Positions 9,516 through 18,097 of a stretch of 64,000 nucleotides of DNA are shown in pieces. A program made the position numbers and the translations under genes. The stretch spans positions 320,001-384,000 of the forward strand of contig NZ_JWIC01000010.1 of the NCBI RefSeq assembly GCF_000814765.1. Reading direction: 5' to 3'. The DNA comes from Pseudoalteromonas luteoviolacea. GTDB lineage: Bacteria > Pseudomonadota > Gammaproteobacteria > Enterobacterales > Alteromonadaceae. Each line of letters starts with the position of its first letter. Position 1 is the stretch's first letter. The notes under the pieces are model-generated. The model did not search any database and had not been told where the DNA came from. It was given only the letters and a program-made list of their open reading frames with translations.

Positions 9516-10355
9516 TTAAGCAAACATCGACTTCACATCTGTCAGTAAGTCTAAATAGGCATCATCAGTAAACATATCTATGGAGCGGAGCACGCCTTTC
9601 TCTTCGTAAACTCCCAGCGCAGCGGCCTTGTCTGATACTTGTAAAATGCCCTCAACAATGGCACCAGCACGAATAAAATCAACGTAGCAAACATGCTCTG
9701 GCTTATAATTAGGGTTAGCCCAACTCTCTGCCACTTCAACAAAATCATCGGTAAATCCCCACTCGCGCATAATCGCACCGCCAATACGTCCAGCTAACTT
9801 CTGTATTGCATGTGCTAGAAAACTTGGATTAGCAAACACTTCAGGGTGTTTTTCAGCCTCTGTTAAAATCGGCAGCACGCCAATATTAAAAACCAAAGAA
9901 GCAAGTGTAATGGTGTCTTTATTCAGCGAAGTATGTTTATTTAAACGCAGATAAAACTCCATTGTTGAAATAGCCTGACACGCAACTTTTAGCGTCTTCT
10001 GCCACGCTTTATCCATATAGGTTTTGATCAATTTATTGTTTGAAACGAACAGCTGTTCCATCGCCATCGCTGTCGCGATATTTTTTATTTGCCTTAAACC
10101 AATCCGCGTCACAGCTTGGTTTAGCGTATTTACCTTAATCGAACGTCCCATAAAACCACTGTTCGCGACTTTTATCATCCGCGCGGCGAGTGCTGGATCA
10201 TGTGAAATAACATCCGCCATTTGTAACAAGTTGACTTCAGGATCGTCAGCTGCTTGACGAACTCGAACTGCGACCTCTGGGAGCGTAGGCAAGACAAGTG
10301 TGTCATTATTGATTTTATCGACAAGAATCGTAAGTAATGCGTTTTCTGTAGACAT
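9516..10355 (-). CDS. HDOD domain signalling protein
   Basis: HDOD proteins carry a degenerate HD-type helical domain and act in signalling or stress pathways without proven enzyme activity. The domain fills most of the 279 residues. The motif LPTLPEVAVRVRQA comes first, then SHDPALAARMIKVANS, the signature of the family, and the GGAIMREWGF region follows. I prefer the ATG at 10355, which has AAGGA 10 nt upstream. A GTG at 10382 with AAGG upstream would add nine residues. It is convergent with rdgC. The partner is unknown. Confidence 0.87.
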   Translation of the reverse strand: MSTENALLTILVDKINNDTLVLPTLPEVAVRVRQAADDPEVNLLQMADVISHDPALAARMIKVANSGFMGRSIKVNTLNQAVTRIGLRQIKNIATAMAMEQLFVSNNKLIKTYMDKAWQKTLKVACQAISTMEFYLRLNKHTSLNKDTITLASLVFNIGVLPILTEAEKHPEVFANPSFLAHAIQKLAGRIGGAIMREWGFTDDFVEVAESWANPNYKPEHVCYVDFIRAGAIVEGILQVSDKAAALGVYEEKGVLRSIDMFTDDAYLDLLTDVKSMFA

Positions 10356-10571
10356 ATGGTCAAAGTCCTTTAAATTCGCCACTTAACTATGGCCTTATAA
10401 TTTTTACTACTTTAAGTATTGTCTAACTTCTCGATAAAGTTAAGAAAAGTATAAAAATTATTCTGATCATTTCTGTACAAGAAAATACTTTGTTTGAACA
10501 GTTTGCTCAATTGATATTTTTTGAGCATCATAGGTACCTCACAATCATAATAACTAAAATCTCAAGGGTAA

Positions 10572-12260
10572 ATGATGAAACTTTCTAAACTGTCCAGTGC
10601 AATTTTGGTCTCCTCTGGCCTGCTAGTAAGTGCATGCTCTCAACAAGCATCAGACACACCAAAAACCAATCAAGCAGAAACGCAAGCACCAGCGGTATAT
10701 ACTCTTCAGAATATCGACAAGCAGCATCTCAATATATATACGCCAGTTACCTTAACAAGTGACTTGAGTCACCTTAATGACAACCAAAAGAAGATGATTT
10801 CTCTGCTGATTGATGCATCGAAAATCATGGATGATTTATTTTGGAAACAAGCATTCGGCCAAAGCAAAGACAGCTTTCTTGCTGGTATAAAAAACGAACA
10901 AGTACGTCAATTTGCCGACATAAACTACGGTCCTTGGGATCGTTTAAATGGCGACCAAGTATTTCTTAGCGGGTTTTCTGAAAAAACGCCTGGTGCACAA
11001 TTTTACCCACACGACATCACCAAAGAAGAGCTAAATCAGTCAGAGTTCAAAGACAGACAAGGCCTATACTCTATGGTGAAACGAGATGAACAAGGTCGAT
11101 TATATGCTGTGCCCTACGCAACTGAGTTTAGAGCAGAGCTCGAACAAGCAGCGCAGCTTCTCAGAGAAGCCAGTTCATTGGCCGTTGATAAGCAATTTTC
11201 TCACTACCTAAATTTGCGTGCCGATGCTCTATTGAATAATAGTTATCAACCATCTGATTTTGCATGGATGGATATGAAGAATAACCCCATTGATGTCGTT
11301 ATAGGCCCTATAGAAACATACGAAGACCAATTATTTGGTTATCGCAGTGCATTTGAGTCATATGTTTTAATTAAAGATCTGGCTTGGAGTGAACGTTTGG
11401 CCAAATTCGCTGCGTTTTTACCAGAATTACAAACAGGTCTGCCTGTTGCACAACAATACAAGCAAGAGGTGCCGGGCTCTGATGCAGATCTCAACGCGTA
11501 CGATGTAGTTTACTACGCAGGACACTCAAACGCAGGCAGCAAAACCATTGCCATTAACCTACCTAACGATGAACAGGTTCAGTTAGAAAAAGGGACGCGC
11601 CGACTCCAACTTAAAAATGCGATGCGCGCGAAGTTTGACAAAATTTTAGTTCCTATCGCAGATGAATTAATTGTACCGGAACAACGTAAACACATTACCT
11701 TTAACGCATTTTTTGCCAATACCATGTTTCACGAAGTGGCCCATGGTCTAGGCATCAAAAATACCATCACAGGGAAAGGCACGGTGCGTCAATCTTTACA
11801 AGAACATGCCAGTGCGATAGAAGAAGGCAAAGCCGATATCCTAGGCTTGTATATGGTTGAACAGCTTTTGAAAAAAGGTGAAATTACAGAGGGTACATTA
11901 GAAGACTATTACGTCACCTTTATGGCTGGGATTTTCCGCTCAGTGCGTTTTGGTGCCTCAAGTGCTCACGGAAAAGCAAATATGATCCGATTTAATTTCT
12001 TTGAACAAGAGGGGGCGTTCTCTAAAAACGAGCAAGGCCTTTATCAAGTAAATATGGATAAGATGGGCGCAGCAATGGAAAAACTATCAAACCTTATTCT
12101 TACACTGCAAGGGGATGGTGATTACCAAAAAGTCGACCAGCTCATTGCAACCCATGGTGACATAAAAGCCGCCCTACAAGCCGATTTAGATAAACTTGCC
12201 AATGCAAATATTCCAGTAGATGTGACATTTAAACAAGGTAAAGCCGTATTGGGCCTTTAA
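10572..12260 (+). CDS. Lipoprotein resembling zinc dipeptidyl peptidase III (M49)
   Basis: A 562-residue putative zinc peptidase anchored in the envelope. The first 22 residues form a lipoprotein signal with lipobox LVSAC (modified cysteine C22). The zinc site is HEVAHG at H387/E388/H391, and the third ligand is probably in EEGKAD at about E417-E418. M49 peptidases usually carry HExxGH and EECRAE. This protein has the shorter HExxH form, reported for some bacterial members, with EEGKAD in the second motif. The fold assignment is from these motifs and overall style, so the substrate is unknown; dipeptide release from peptide N-termini is the family activity. The start follows AAGGGTAA at 10564. 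A terminator follows the stop. Confidence 0.75.
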   Translation: MMKLSKLSSAILVSSGLLVSACSQQASDTPKTNQAETQAPAVYTLQNIDKQHLNIYTPVTLTSDLSHLNDNQKKMISLLIDASKIMDDLFWKQAFGQSKDSFLAGIKNEQVRQFADINYGPWDRLNGDQVFLSGFSEKTPGAQFYPHDITKEELNQSEFKDRQGLYSMVKRDEQGRLYAVPYATEFRAELEQAAQLLREASSLAVDKQFSHYLNLRADALLNNSYQPSDFAWMDMKNNPIDVVIGPIETYEDQLFGYRSAFESYVLIKDLAWSERLAKFAAFLPELQTGLPVAQQYKQEVPGSDADLNAYDVVYYAGHSNAGSKTIAINLPNDEQVQLEKGTRRLQLKNAMRAKFDKILVPIADELIVPEQRKHITFNAFFANTMFHEVAHGLGIKNTITGKGTVRQSLQEHASAIEEGKADILGLYMVEQLLKKGEITEGTLEDYYVTFMAGIFRSVRFGASSAHGKANMIRFNFFEQEGAFSKNEQGLYQVNMDKMGAAMEKLSNLILTLQGDGDYQKVDQLIATHGDIKAALQADLDKLANANIPVDVTFKQGKAVLGL

Positions 12261-12267
12261 TGGCTAG

Positions 12268-12293
12268 AGGCGCTACAGTGCGAGCGCCTTTTT
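12268..12293 (+). terminator. Terminator of the M49-like gene
   Basis: A 7-bp GC-rich stem (AGGCGCT / AGCGCCT) with an 8-nt loop and a T5 tail starts 8 bp after the stop. It overlaps the 3' end of the convergent HIT gene. Confidence 0.8.
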
Positions 12294-12668
12294 CAATTCT
12301 ATGAGCTGCTCATCTGTATACGGTATTGCAGGATACAGACCCCAAACAGGTTTTGGCCACGCGACATCATGCGTAAAGCGCGCAATATGGTGTACGTGTA
12401 GTTGCGGCACCATATTACCTAACGCAGCAACATTGAGTTTATCTGGTGAAAATACCTCTATCAGCAGTTCACTTAGCTGCTTTGACTCCTGCCAAAACTG
12501 CTGTTGCTGATGCTCATTTAAATCAATGATCTCACGCGCACCGTCAACTTTAGGCACCAAAATAAACCAAGGGTATTGGCTATCATTCATTAAAAGCACC
12601 GTACTCAAAGGCCACTGCGCTAATTCAATACAATCTCTTTGTAATTCTGGGGCAAGTTCGAATGCCAT
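12273..12668 (-). CDS. HIT-family protein
   Basis: HIT proteins are small nucleotide hydrolases or transferases with a histidine triad that attacks the alpha-phosphate. The triad region here is QLHVHHIARF near residue 89, followed by FTHDVAWPKPVWG, which is typical of a proteobacterial HIT subfamily. The 131 residues cover the whole domain. The ATG at 12668 follows GGAG. Its 3' end contains part of the terminator of the convergent upstream gene. The substrate cannot be told from sequence. Confidence 0.88.
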   Translation of the reverse strand: MAFELAPELQRDCIELAQWPLSTVLLMNDSQYPWFILVPKVDGAREIIDLNEHQQQQFWQESKQLSELLIEVFSPDKLNVAALGNMVPQLHVHHIARFTHDVAWPKPVWGLYPAIPYTDEQLIELKKALAL

Positions 12669-12681
12669 GTTTTCTACTCCG

Positions 12682-12711
12682 ATAAAAAAGCAGATAACGA
12701 GTATCTGCTTT
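12682..12711 (-). terminator. Terminator of the M17 aminopeptidase gene
   Basis: A perfect 10-bp repeat (AAAGCAGATA / TATCTGCTTT) with a 5-nt loop ends in six T on the minus strand. It lies 45 bp after the stop at 12756 and just before the HIT gene start. Confidence 0.88.
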
Positions 12712-12755
12712 AGGGTAATTTTATTTAGTTAGGGCACAAAAGACTCTATCAATGC

Positions 12756-14288
12756 TTACAGGCAATAACGTGCAAACAAACTGCTCACAGTGGCAGCCGT
12801 TGGCTTACCATGCTGCCAATCGCCGCCTTCGACACCGCTACCTGCAATATCCATATGTACATACGGTAAAGGTAGCTCAGAATCACAGCCATGTTTATCC
12901 AAGCCGCCAACAATCGCCAAAAACGCCATTGGGAACTGGTGACCACGCGCTGTTACAGCAGATGGCGCATTGTTACTTGAAAGCACATCATCCGCCAGTG
13001 TGCGAGGCTGGACAAAATCATAATCTTCACGGCGGCTACGCGATACTTCTGCGCAATCAGCCCAAATGTCGCCTTGATCAGCAATTTGGCGTGAAACCGC
13101 ATTAGCTCGTGCCGGACCGTTTTCAACAAACGCACTGTATGGACCCATTGCTCGTGCCGCATGACCAGTCAACGTAGCAACGGTGAACAGCTCAGGGTTA
13201 ACTTCTGATTTAGCTAAATCTTTCATTTCACTTAGCAAATCGCCCATCGCTAAACGCCCTTCTGCGTCGGTATTACCAATGCGCACGCGCACGCCCTCAC
13301 GAGTTTCAATGATTTCATCTGGTACAAAACAATCAGAGCCAATTGAGTTTCGTACCACAGCCAAGTAAGCGATCACTTTCACGCCCTTAGGCTGATACTC
13401 AGCGACTGATTTCATGAAACCCGCCACTGAAGCTGCACCACCTTTGTCGCGGCTCATTCCTGCCATAAAGCCGCCTACTTTTAGGTCTGCACCACCCGTG
13501 TCATAAACAAGGCCTTTACCGACAAACATCAAGGTACGCTCAATATCACCTTCAGGTACGTATTCCATCTTAACTACACGTGGGTGATGGCGCTCAACGG
13601 CATACGATGCACGCGCCACAGTGCCAAGCATTGGGTAGTCTTTATCAATGGCATTGATGTCTGAGATCACCTCAACTTTGACTGAAGTGTTTTCAAATAA
13701 TGAGACACAGTAGTCAGCAAAACGAGGCGGGGCCATGCGCTCTGGCTCAGTACCACATAAATCGCGTGCTGCATACTGACCCGCAGCAATTGCGTTGATC
13801 TGTGCGCAAGTCGCCTCATCAGCACCAACGAGGAAAATGCTTTCAACAGGCTCTATCTGCTCACCACGATATTCACGGGCTTCAAGCGGTTGCCAAAGTG
13901 TTTGACAAGCGCCTAAAAAAGCAACCTGTAGTGCATTTTGGTAACGCGTATCACTTGGTACACCCGCTAAAACGATCACAGGTTTCACAGCACCTGAGGC
14001 TTTTGCTTGCGCGATGCCAGCTTGGCCGGCAGCAAAAAAGCGGCGAACGTCATCATAATCACGATTAAGCGGACCTGTTGGCGCGATGATTAAACGTTGC
14101 CCTGGCACCTGAGGTGCTAACAAAACATTCGCTTGAGTGGCCAAACGCGCGTCAACGGCAATATACGGTGCGGCTATGTCATTAAGTTGCTGATCGCCTA
14201 AGTCGTTTACATCAGATGTGATGACAATTACCGCGTCAGCGTCGCTTTGCTGCCAATTCGATACTGGCAATGAGAGAGGAAAAGACAT
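12756..14288 (-). CDS. Leucyl aminopeptidase family (M17) metallopeptidase
   Basis: Cytosolic two-metal aminopeptidase that removes N-terminal residues from peptides. The 510 residues have the usual layout of an N-terminal domain and a C-terminal catalytic domain. The catalytic part shows GKGLVYDTGGADLK at about 258-271, a DKGG segment at about 281, and the signature NTDAEGRL at 339-346. The annotation as M17 is firm; assignment to PepA, PepB or another branch is not. It follows the cstA-family gene by 64 bp on the same strand. A hairpin in that gap contains its ribosome-binding site (see the entry at 14289). Confidence 0.9.
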   Translation of the reverse strand: MSFPLSLPVSNWQQSDADAVIVITSDVNDLGDQQLNDIAAPYIAVDARLATQANVLLAPQVPGQRLIIAPTGPLNRDYDDVRRFFAAGQAGIAQAKASGAVKPVIVLAGVPSDTRYQNALQVAFLGACQTLWQPLEAREYRGEQIEPVESIFLVGADEATCAQINAIAAGQYAARDLCGTEPERMAPPRFADYCVSLFENTSVKVEVISDINAIDKDYPMLGTVARASYAVERHHPRVVKMEYVPEGDIERTLMFVGKGLVYDTGGADLKVGGFMAGMSRDKGGAASVAGFMKSVAEYQPKGVKVIAYLAVVRNSIGSDCFVPDEIIETREGVRVRIGNTDAEGRLAMGDLLSEMKDLAKSEVNPELFTVATLTGHAARAMGPYSAFVENGPARANAVSRQIADQGDIWADCAEVSRSRREDYDFVQPRTLADDVLSSNNAPSAVTARGHQFPMAFLAIVGGLDKHGCDSELPLPYVHMDIAGSGVEGGDWQHGKPTAATVSSLFARYCL

Positions 14289-14321
14289 AAAAATGGCCCT
14301 TGTTCTTGTAATTTAAGGGCC
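14289..14321 (-). terminator. Hairpin between cstA-like gene and M17 gene, covering the M17 ribosome site
   Basis: A perfect 7-bp repeat (GGCCCTT / AAGGGCC) with a 13-nt loop is followed on the minus strand by five T. The T run abuts the M17 start codon at 14288, and the descending arm AAGGGCC holds the only good Shine-Dalgarno sequence. It can end cstA-family transcripts and would block M17 translation when folded. Confidence 0.75.
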
Positions 14322-14352
14322 AATTATCGGTTATTTAAACTCAAGAGCCAAG

Positions 14353-16050
14353 TTAGCTACTCGATTCTTCACTGTCCGGAGCAGCTTCCGCTGTACTTTT
14401 GAGTTTACTGACAACACTCCATGCTTCTAACATAACAAGAACACTCACCACTAAAACCACAATATCCAGACCAACCAGTAGCCAATTACCTTTTTCGTAG
14501 TACTCACCTAACTTAATAAGACCAGCAAAAAAGGCCATTAAAATAACGAATATCATAGGGATAAGGGTAAATTTTGCAGGCCTGCCAAGCTTGATTAAAT
14601 ACACAGAAATCACCAACAAGGTCAAACTTGCTAAGATCTGATTGGTAGAACCAAATAAGGGCCAAATGATCATGCCACCGCTTCCAGAAGCCCCACCGGC
14701 TCCAAACGCAAGCAATAAACAACACCCTACTGCAACCAAAGTAGCAATAATGCCATTTTTCAAAATAGGGAGTTTATAAATATCCCCCCACTCTTGAATT
14801 ATATAGCGTTGTAAACGCACCCCTGAGTCCATCGTTGTGCCTGCAAACAACACCACCATCACCGCCAGTAAGGTAGAAGCTATCTCAGCAGACAACCCCC
14901 AACCTGTACTTATTAAGTTTGACCCACCTTGAATAAACGCCCCCACAGAGCCTGCGCCTAAATGACTATATATCTCATGCCACTCTTCTGGAGAAACCGC
15001 CAACATAACACCACTGACCGCCACCAGCGTGATCAGTGCCAAGGAACCTTCACCAATTGCACCTAGATATCCAACAAACCGTCCATCGGTTTCTTTATTG
15101 AGCTGCTTTGAACTTGTGCCAGAGGATACAATGCCATGAAAGCCAGAGACAGCACCACATGCAATCGTGACAAATAGGAGTGGGATAATACTTGGTGTAT
15201 CTATTGCGGTTTGCGTGTTAAAAGCAGGTGCCGTGATATCCGGCATAACAACAAATACCGCACCATATAAAAGAACAAGACCAACGAGTAACTGCATCCC
15301 ATTGATGAAATCGCGAGGCTGAAGCAACATCCAAACTGGCAACAATGAAGCAACCGCTGCATAGACAAATAAAATCAATATCCAGCTTGCTTTATCTGTT
15401 AGCCCAAACACATCACTTGGCAGCGCAATTGGCATCCCACTCCCCGCATAAATCGTTGCATACAGCACGACAACACCGACCAAACAGAGTGGAATTAAAG
15501 GCACTTTACGCTTTAACAACTGGCCGATGATAAGCGCCACAACAATAGCAGCCCAAGCTGGGAAAACCGCATTCGGGTTGGCTACAAATGAGTTTGCAAT
15601 GACCACACCAAATACTGCATTAACCATCAGCAACACCAAAAACACCACTATCATAAAGAGTGAGCGAGTGCGCTTACCAATGACGGACTCAGACAACGCT
15701 CCCATCGACCTGCCTTTATGACGGGCACTGGCCCACAGTGCGCCCATGTCATGCACACCGGCAAAAAAGATAGTACCAAACACCACCCATAAAACAGCTG
15801 GTACCCAACCCCAATATACAGCGATGGCTGGGCCAACAATAGGGGCTGCCCCCGCTACAGATGTAAAATGATGCCCCCAAAGCACCACTTTGTTCGTAGG
15901 AACATAATCGACACCGTCATTCAATTCGTGGGCAGGTGTGACGAAATTATCGTCCATCTTAAAGATCTTCGTTGCGATAAACTTGGAGTACACAAACCAG
16001 CCAAACAGCATCCCCAAGATACCAAACAATACTATCATGATAGATTGCAT
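14353..16050 (-). CDS. CstA-family carbon starvation / peptide or pyruvate transporter
   Basis: CstA-family proteins are inner-membrane carriers induced by carbon starvation; E. coli members take up peptides or pyruvate. The family signature WGHHFTSVAGAAPIVGPAIAVYWG is represented by residues 58-81. About 14 strongly hydrophobic segments span the 565 residues. It is shorter than E. coli CstA (about 700), so it belongs to a compact branch, and CstA or BtsT function cannot be separated. It lies upstream of the M17 peptidase, which fits peptide use, but a hairpin separates them. Confidence 0.88.
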   Translation of the reverse strand: MQSIMIVLFGILGMLFGWFVYSKFIATKIFKMDDNFVTPAHELNDGVDYVPTNKVVLWGHHFTSVAGAAPIVGPAIAVYWGWVPAVLWVVFGTIFFAGVHDMGALWASARHKGRSMGALSESVIGKRTRSLFMIVVFLVLLMVNAVFGVVIANSFVANPNAVFPAWAAIVVALIIGQLLKRKVPLIPLCLVGVVVLYATIYAGSGMPIALPSDVFGLTDKASWILILFVYAAVASLLPVWMLLQPRDFINGMQLLVGLVLLYGAVFVVMPDITAPAFNTQTAIDTPSIIPLLFVTIACGAVSGFHGIVSSGTSSKQLNKETDGRFVGYLGAIGEGSLALITLVAVSGVMLAVSPEEWHEIYSHLGAGSVGAFIQGGSNLISTGWGLSAEIASTLLAVMVVLFAGTTMDSGVRLQRYIIQEWGDIYKLPILKNGIIATLVAVGCCLLLAFGAGGASGSGGMIIWPLFGSTNQILASLTLLVISVYLIKLGRPAKFTLIPMIFVILMAFFAGLIKLGEYYEKGNWLLVGLDIVVLVVSVLVMLEAWSVVSKLKSTAEAAPDSEESSS

Positions 16051-16162
16051 GGGTTGTCCTCTGTGTTATTGTTGTATTAACACTACTCTAACACGGGAGA
16101 TTGCAATTTCAGTTATATTTTAGTCGCACAAATGCCCTACAGTAGAAGTAACACCCCGATAC

Positions 16163-17218
16163 TCAATTAAATAAGCCCATTTGGACCTGGTTGTTCGGCG
16201 TATCGCCCAGTCCAATTTGTACACCGACTAACCGAACAGGTTTATTACCATGGCGAGCAATAGCTTGCTCTAAAAGTGTGCACAGAATATCTTGATCAAT
16301 GTGGCTACACTGGCATTCTTTCGTGGTTTGAGAAAAGTCGTAAAACTTCACTTTTACACCCAGCTTAGTAAAAGCTCTATCAGCTTGGTAACCTGCACTT
16401 CGACGAGTCAGTTCAGGCACCAGCTTGTCACATAAAATTGCCTTCAATTGACTTATATCTTTGATATCTTTTTCGAATGTAGTTTCTACTCCAACGGATT
16501 TGCGTATGCGCTCCGTTTCAACACCTCGTTCATCAATTCCTTGACAACGACGCCACAAAACCCGACCAAATTTACCAAACCGATGTGCCATTTCATCAAG
16601 ACTTAAGCCTTTCACATCTTGACCATGCACTAAACCACACGCCAGTAGTTTTTCATGTGTTACTTTGCCAACACCTGGAATTTTGCGAAGTGGTAACTTA
16701 TCAATAAAGGCATCGACACGATCGGGAGTGATCACGCATTGTCCATTCGGTTTGTTCTCATCACTGGCTATTTTTGCTAAAAACTTAATCGGTGCAATAC
16801 CTGCTGATGCAGTAAGCCCAGTCTCATTAAAAATATCTTTTCGGATCTGTTGGGCAATTAACGTGGCGCTGCCGTGGCATTCATCACAATCAGTCACATC
16901 GAGATAAGCTTCATCCAATGATAAAGGCTCTATCAAATGCGTATATCGCGAAAAAATAGCACGAATTTGTTGGGAAACTTCTTTATAAACCTGCATACGC
17001 CCAGGCACAATCACAAGCTGAGGACAGAGTTGCTTGGCCTTATAATTAGACATGGCTGAACGCACACCGTATTGGCGTGCAATGTAATTGGAGGTTGAGA
17101 GTACACCTCGGTGGCTTCTGCCCCCGATTGCCATTGGTACATTAGCCAATGAAGGATCGTCACGCATTTCTACCGCTGCATAAAAGCAATCCATATCGAT
17201 ATGAATGAACTTTTTCAT
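16163..17218 (-). CDS. dinB: DNA polymerase IV
   Basis: Y-family translesion polymerase without proofreading. The 351 residues match E. coli DinB (351). The catalytic acidic residues are in HIDMDCFYAAVE (D8 and D10) and SLDEAYLDVT (D103-E104). The helix-hairpin-helix region lies near 180 (IPGVGKVTHEKL). GGGGCG lies before the ATG at 17218. A LexA box is just upstream at 17232-17251. The C-terminus QMGLFN resembles a beta-clamp-binding tail (QxxLF). Confidence 0.96.
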   Translation of the reverse strand: MKKFIHIDMDCFYAAVEMRDDPSLANVPMAIGGRSHRGVLSTSNYIARQYGVRSAMSNYKAKQLCPQLVIVPGRMQVYKEVSQQIRAIFSRYTHLIEPLSLDEAYLDVTDCDECHGSATLIAQQIRKDIFNETGLTASAGIAPIKFLAKIASDENKPNGQCVITPDRVDAFIDKLPLRKIPGVGKVTHEKLLACGLVHGQDVKGLSLDEMAHRFGKFGRVLWRRCQGIDERGVETERIRKSVGVETTFEKDIKDISQLKAILCDKLVPELTRRSAGYQADRAFTKLGVKVKFYDFSQTTKECQCSHIDQDILCTLLEQAIARHGNKPVRLVGVQIGLGDTPNNQVQMGLFN

Positions 17219-17231
17219 GAACGCCCCAAAG

Positions 17232-17251
17232 CACTGTTTACTTATACAGTA
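17232..17251 (-). promoter_or_regulatory. LexA (SOS) box of dinB
   Basis: The minus strand reads TACTGTATAAGTAAACAGTG, with CTGT-N8-ACAG core, matching the gammaproteobacterial LexA consensus closely. It lies 14 bp before the dinB start. Binding by LexA is inferred. Confidence 0.85.
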
Positions 17252-17276
17252 TTTTGGCAGTTTTTTTCACGCTTGT

Positions 17277-17816
17277 CTAACGATGCACTTTTTTTATCTG
17301 AGATTTAGAAATAAATGTATAAAAAGAATAAGAATACATCGCCGCCAGTGTCACTAAATGTACGGACACCATGTAGTAATCTCTGAAATGAAACTTGATA
17401 TAAACGTAATCAATAATCCAATATTTATAACAAATCACCTCAATCCACGTAATGAAATTAACCACTGCTGTTGAAGCCATTAACCAAAGTATTATCACTT
17501 CATATTTAGAAAGACCCTGCCTATTACCAACAATAGCAAAATACTCTCTCCCTGTTTTTCGGAAAATAAAAAGTGCAATCGGACGTCTTAACAGGATAGG
17601 AAACATAAACACAATAATGATCAGGGAGTTCATAATATAAAAGTGCGTTAACCAACTTCTGATCTCAAGATGTATGAGGTGATCAAGGGTTTCTAAAATT
17701 CCATAACTAATCAGTAACCATCTAGCATAGTAGCCGTGCCAAGCAATCATTAGACCCAAAATGATGATAATAAAGGGAGCATGATCTACTGCTTTTATTA
17801 AATATTGATACTCCAA
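17277..17816 (-). CDS. Membrane protein of unknown function
   Basis: No family recognised. The 179-residue product has five hydrophobic stretches suitable as membrane helices at about 12-30, 33-50, 58-78, 103-125 and 148-170, with a lysine- and arginine-rich tail. Many tyrosine and histidine residues lie between helices. The only start in the open frame is TTG at 17816, preceded by TTGGGA, so the N-terminus is uncertain. It stands upstream of dinB on the same strand; its stop is 26 bp before the LexA box. There is no sign that it belongs to the SOS response. Base composition is more AT-rich than the neighbours, possibly from recent acquisition. Confidence 0.6.
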   Translation of the reverse strand: MEYQYLIKAVDHAPFIIIILGLMIAWHGYYARWLLISYGILETLDHLIHLEIRSWLTHFYIMNSLIIIVFMFPILLRRPIALFIFRKTGREYFAIVGNRQGLSKYEVIILWLMASTAVVNFITWIEVICYKYWIIDYVYIKFHFRDYYMVSVHLVTLAAMYSYSFYTFISKSQIKKVHR

Positions 17817-18097
17817 TCGAAAATCCCAATTCCCCTCACGTCAATTCGTATCAATATACAAAAATTATCGCTACAAATATATCTATTGAAAAGCTTTCAT
17901 TACGGCACACTAAACCGACACTATAAATTTAAGTAAACTACAGTAAGCCTCTATGAACATGGCTTATCACCTTTGTTTATCTATAACAACAAACACCTGC
18001 ACAATAAGAAGAAATGCTCTACACTGCTGTTAGTCGATATAAATCTTAGCGCTGCAAATTAGCAGTGTGAAATTGTCAGATTTTGCAAGGAGTATCT
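17817..18097. other. Intergenic region, divergent
   Basis: 281 bp of AT-rich sequence between the divergent membrane-protein gene and the aldo/keto reductase gene. It must hold both promoters, but I found no clear hexamers, repeat or RNA structure. Confidence 0.6.
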
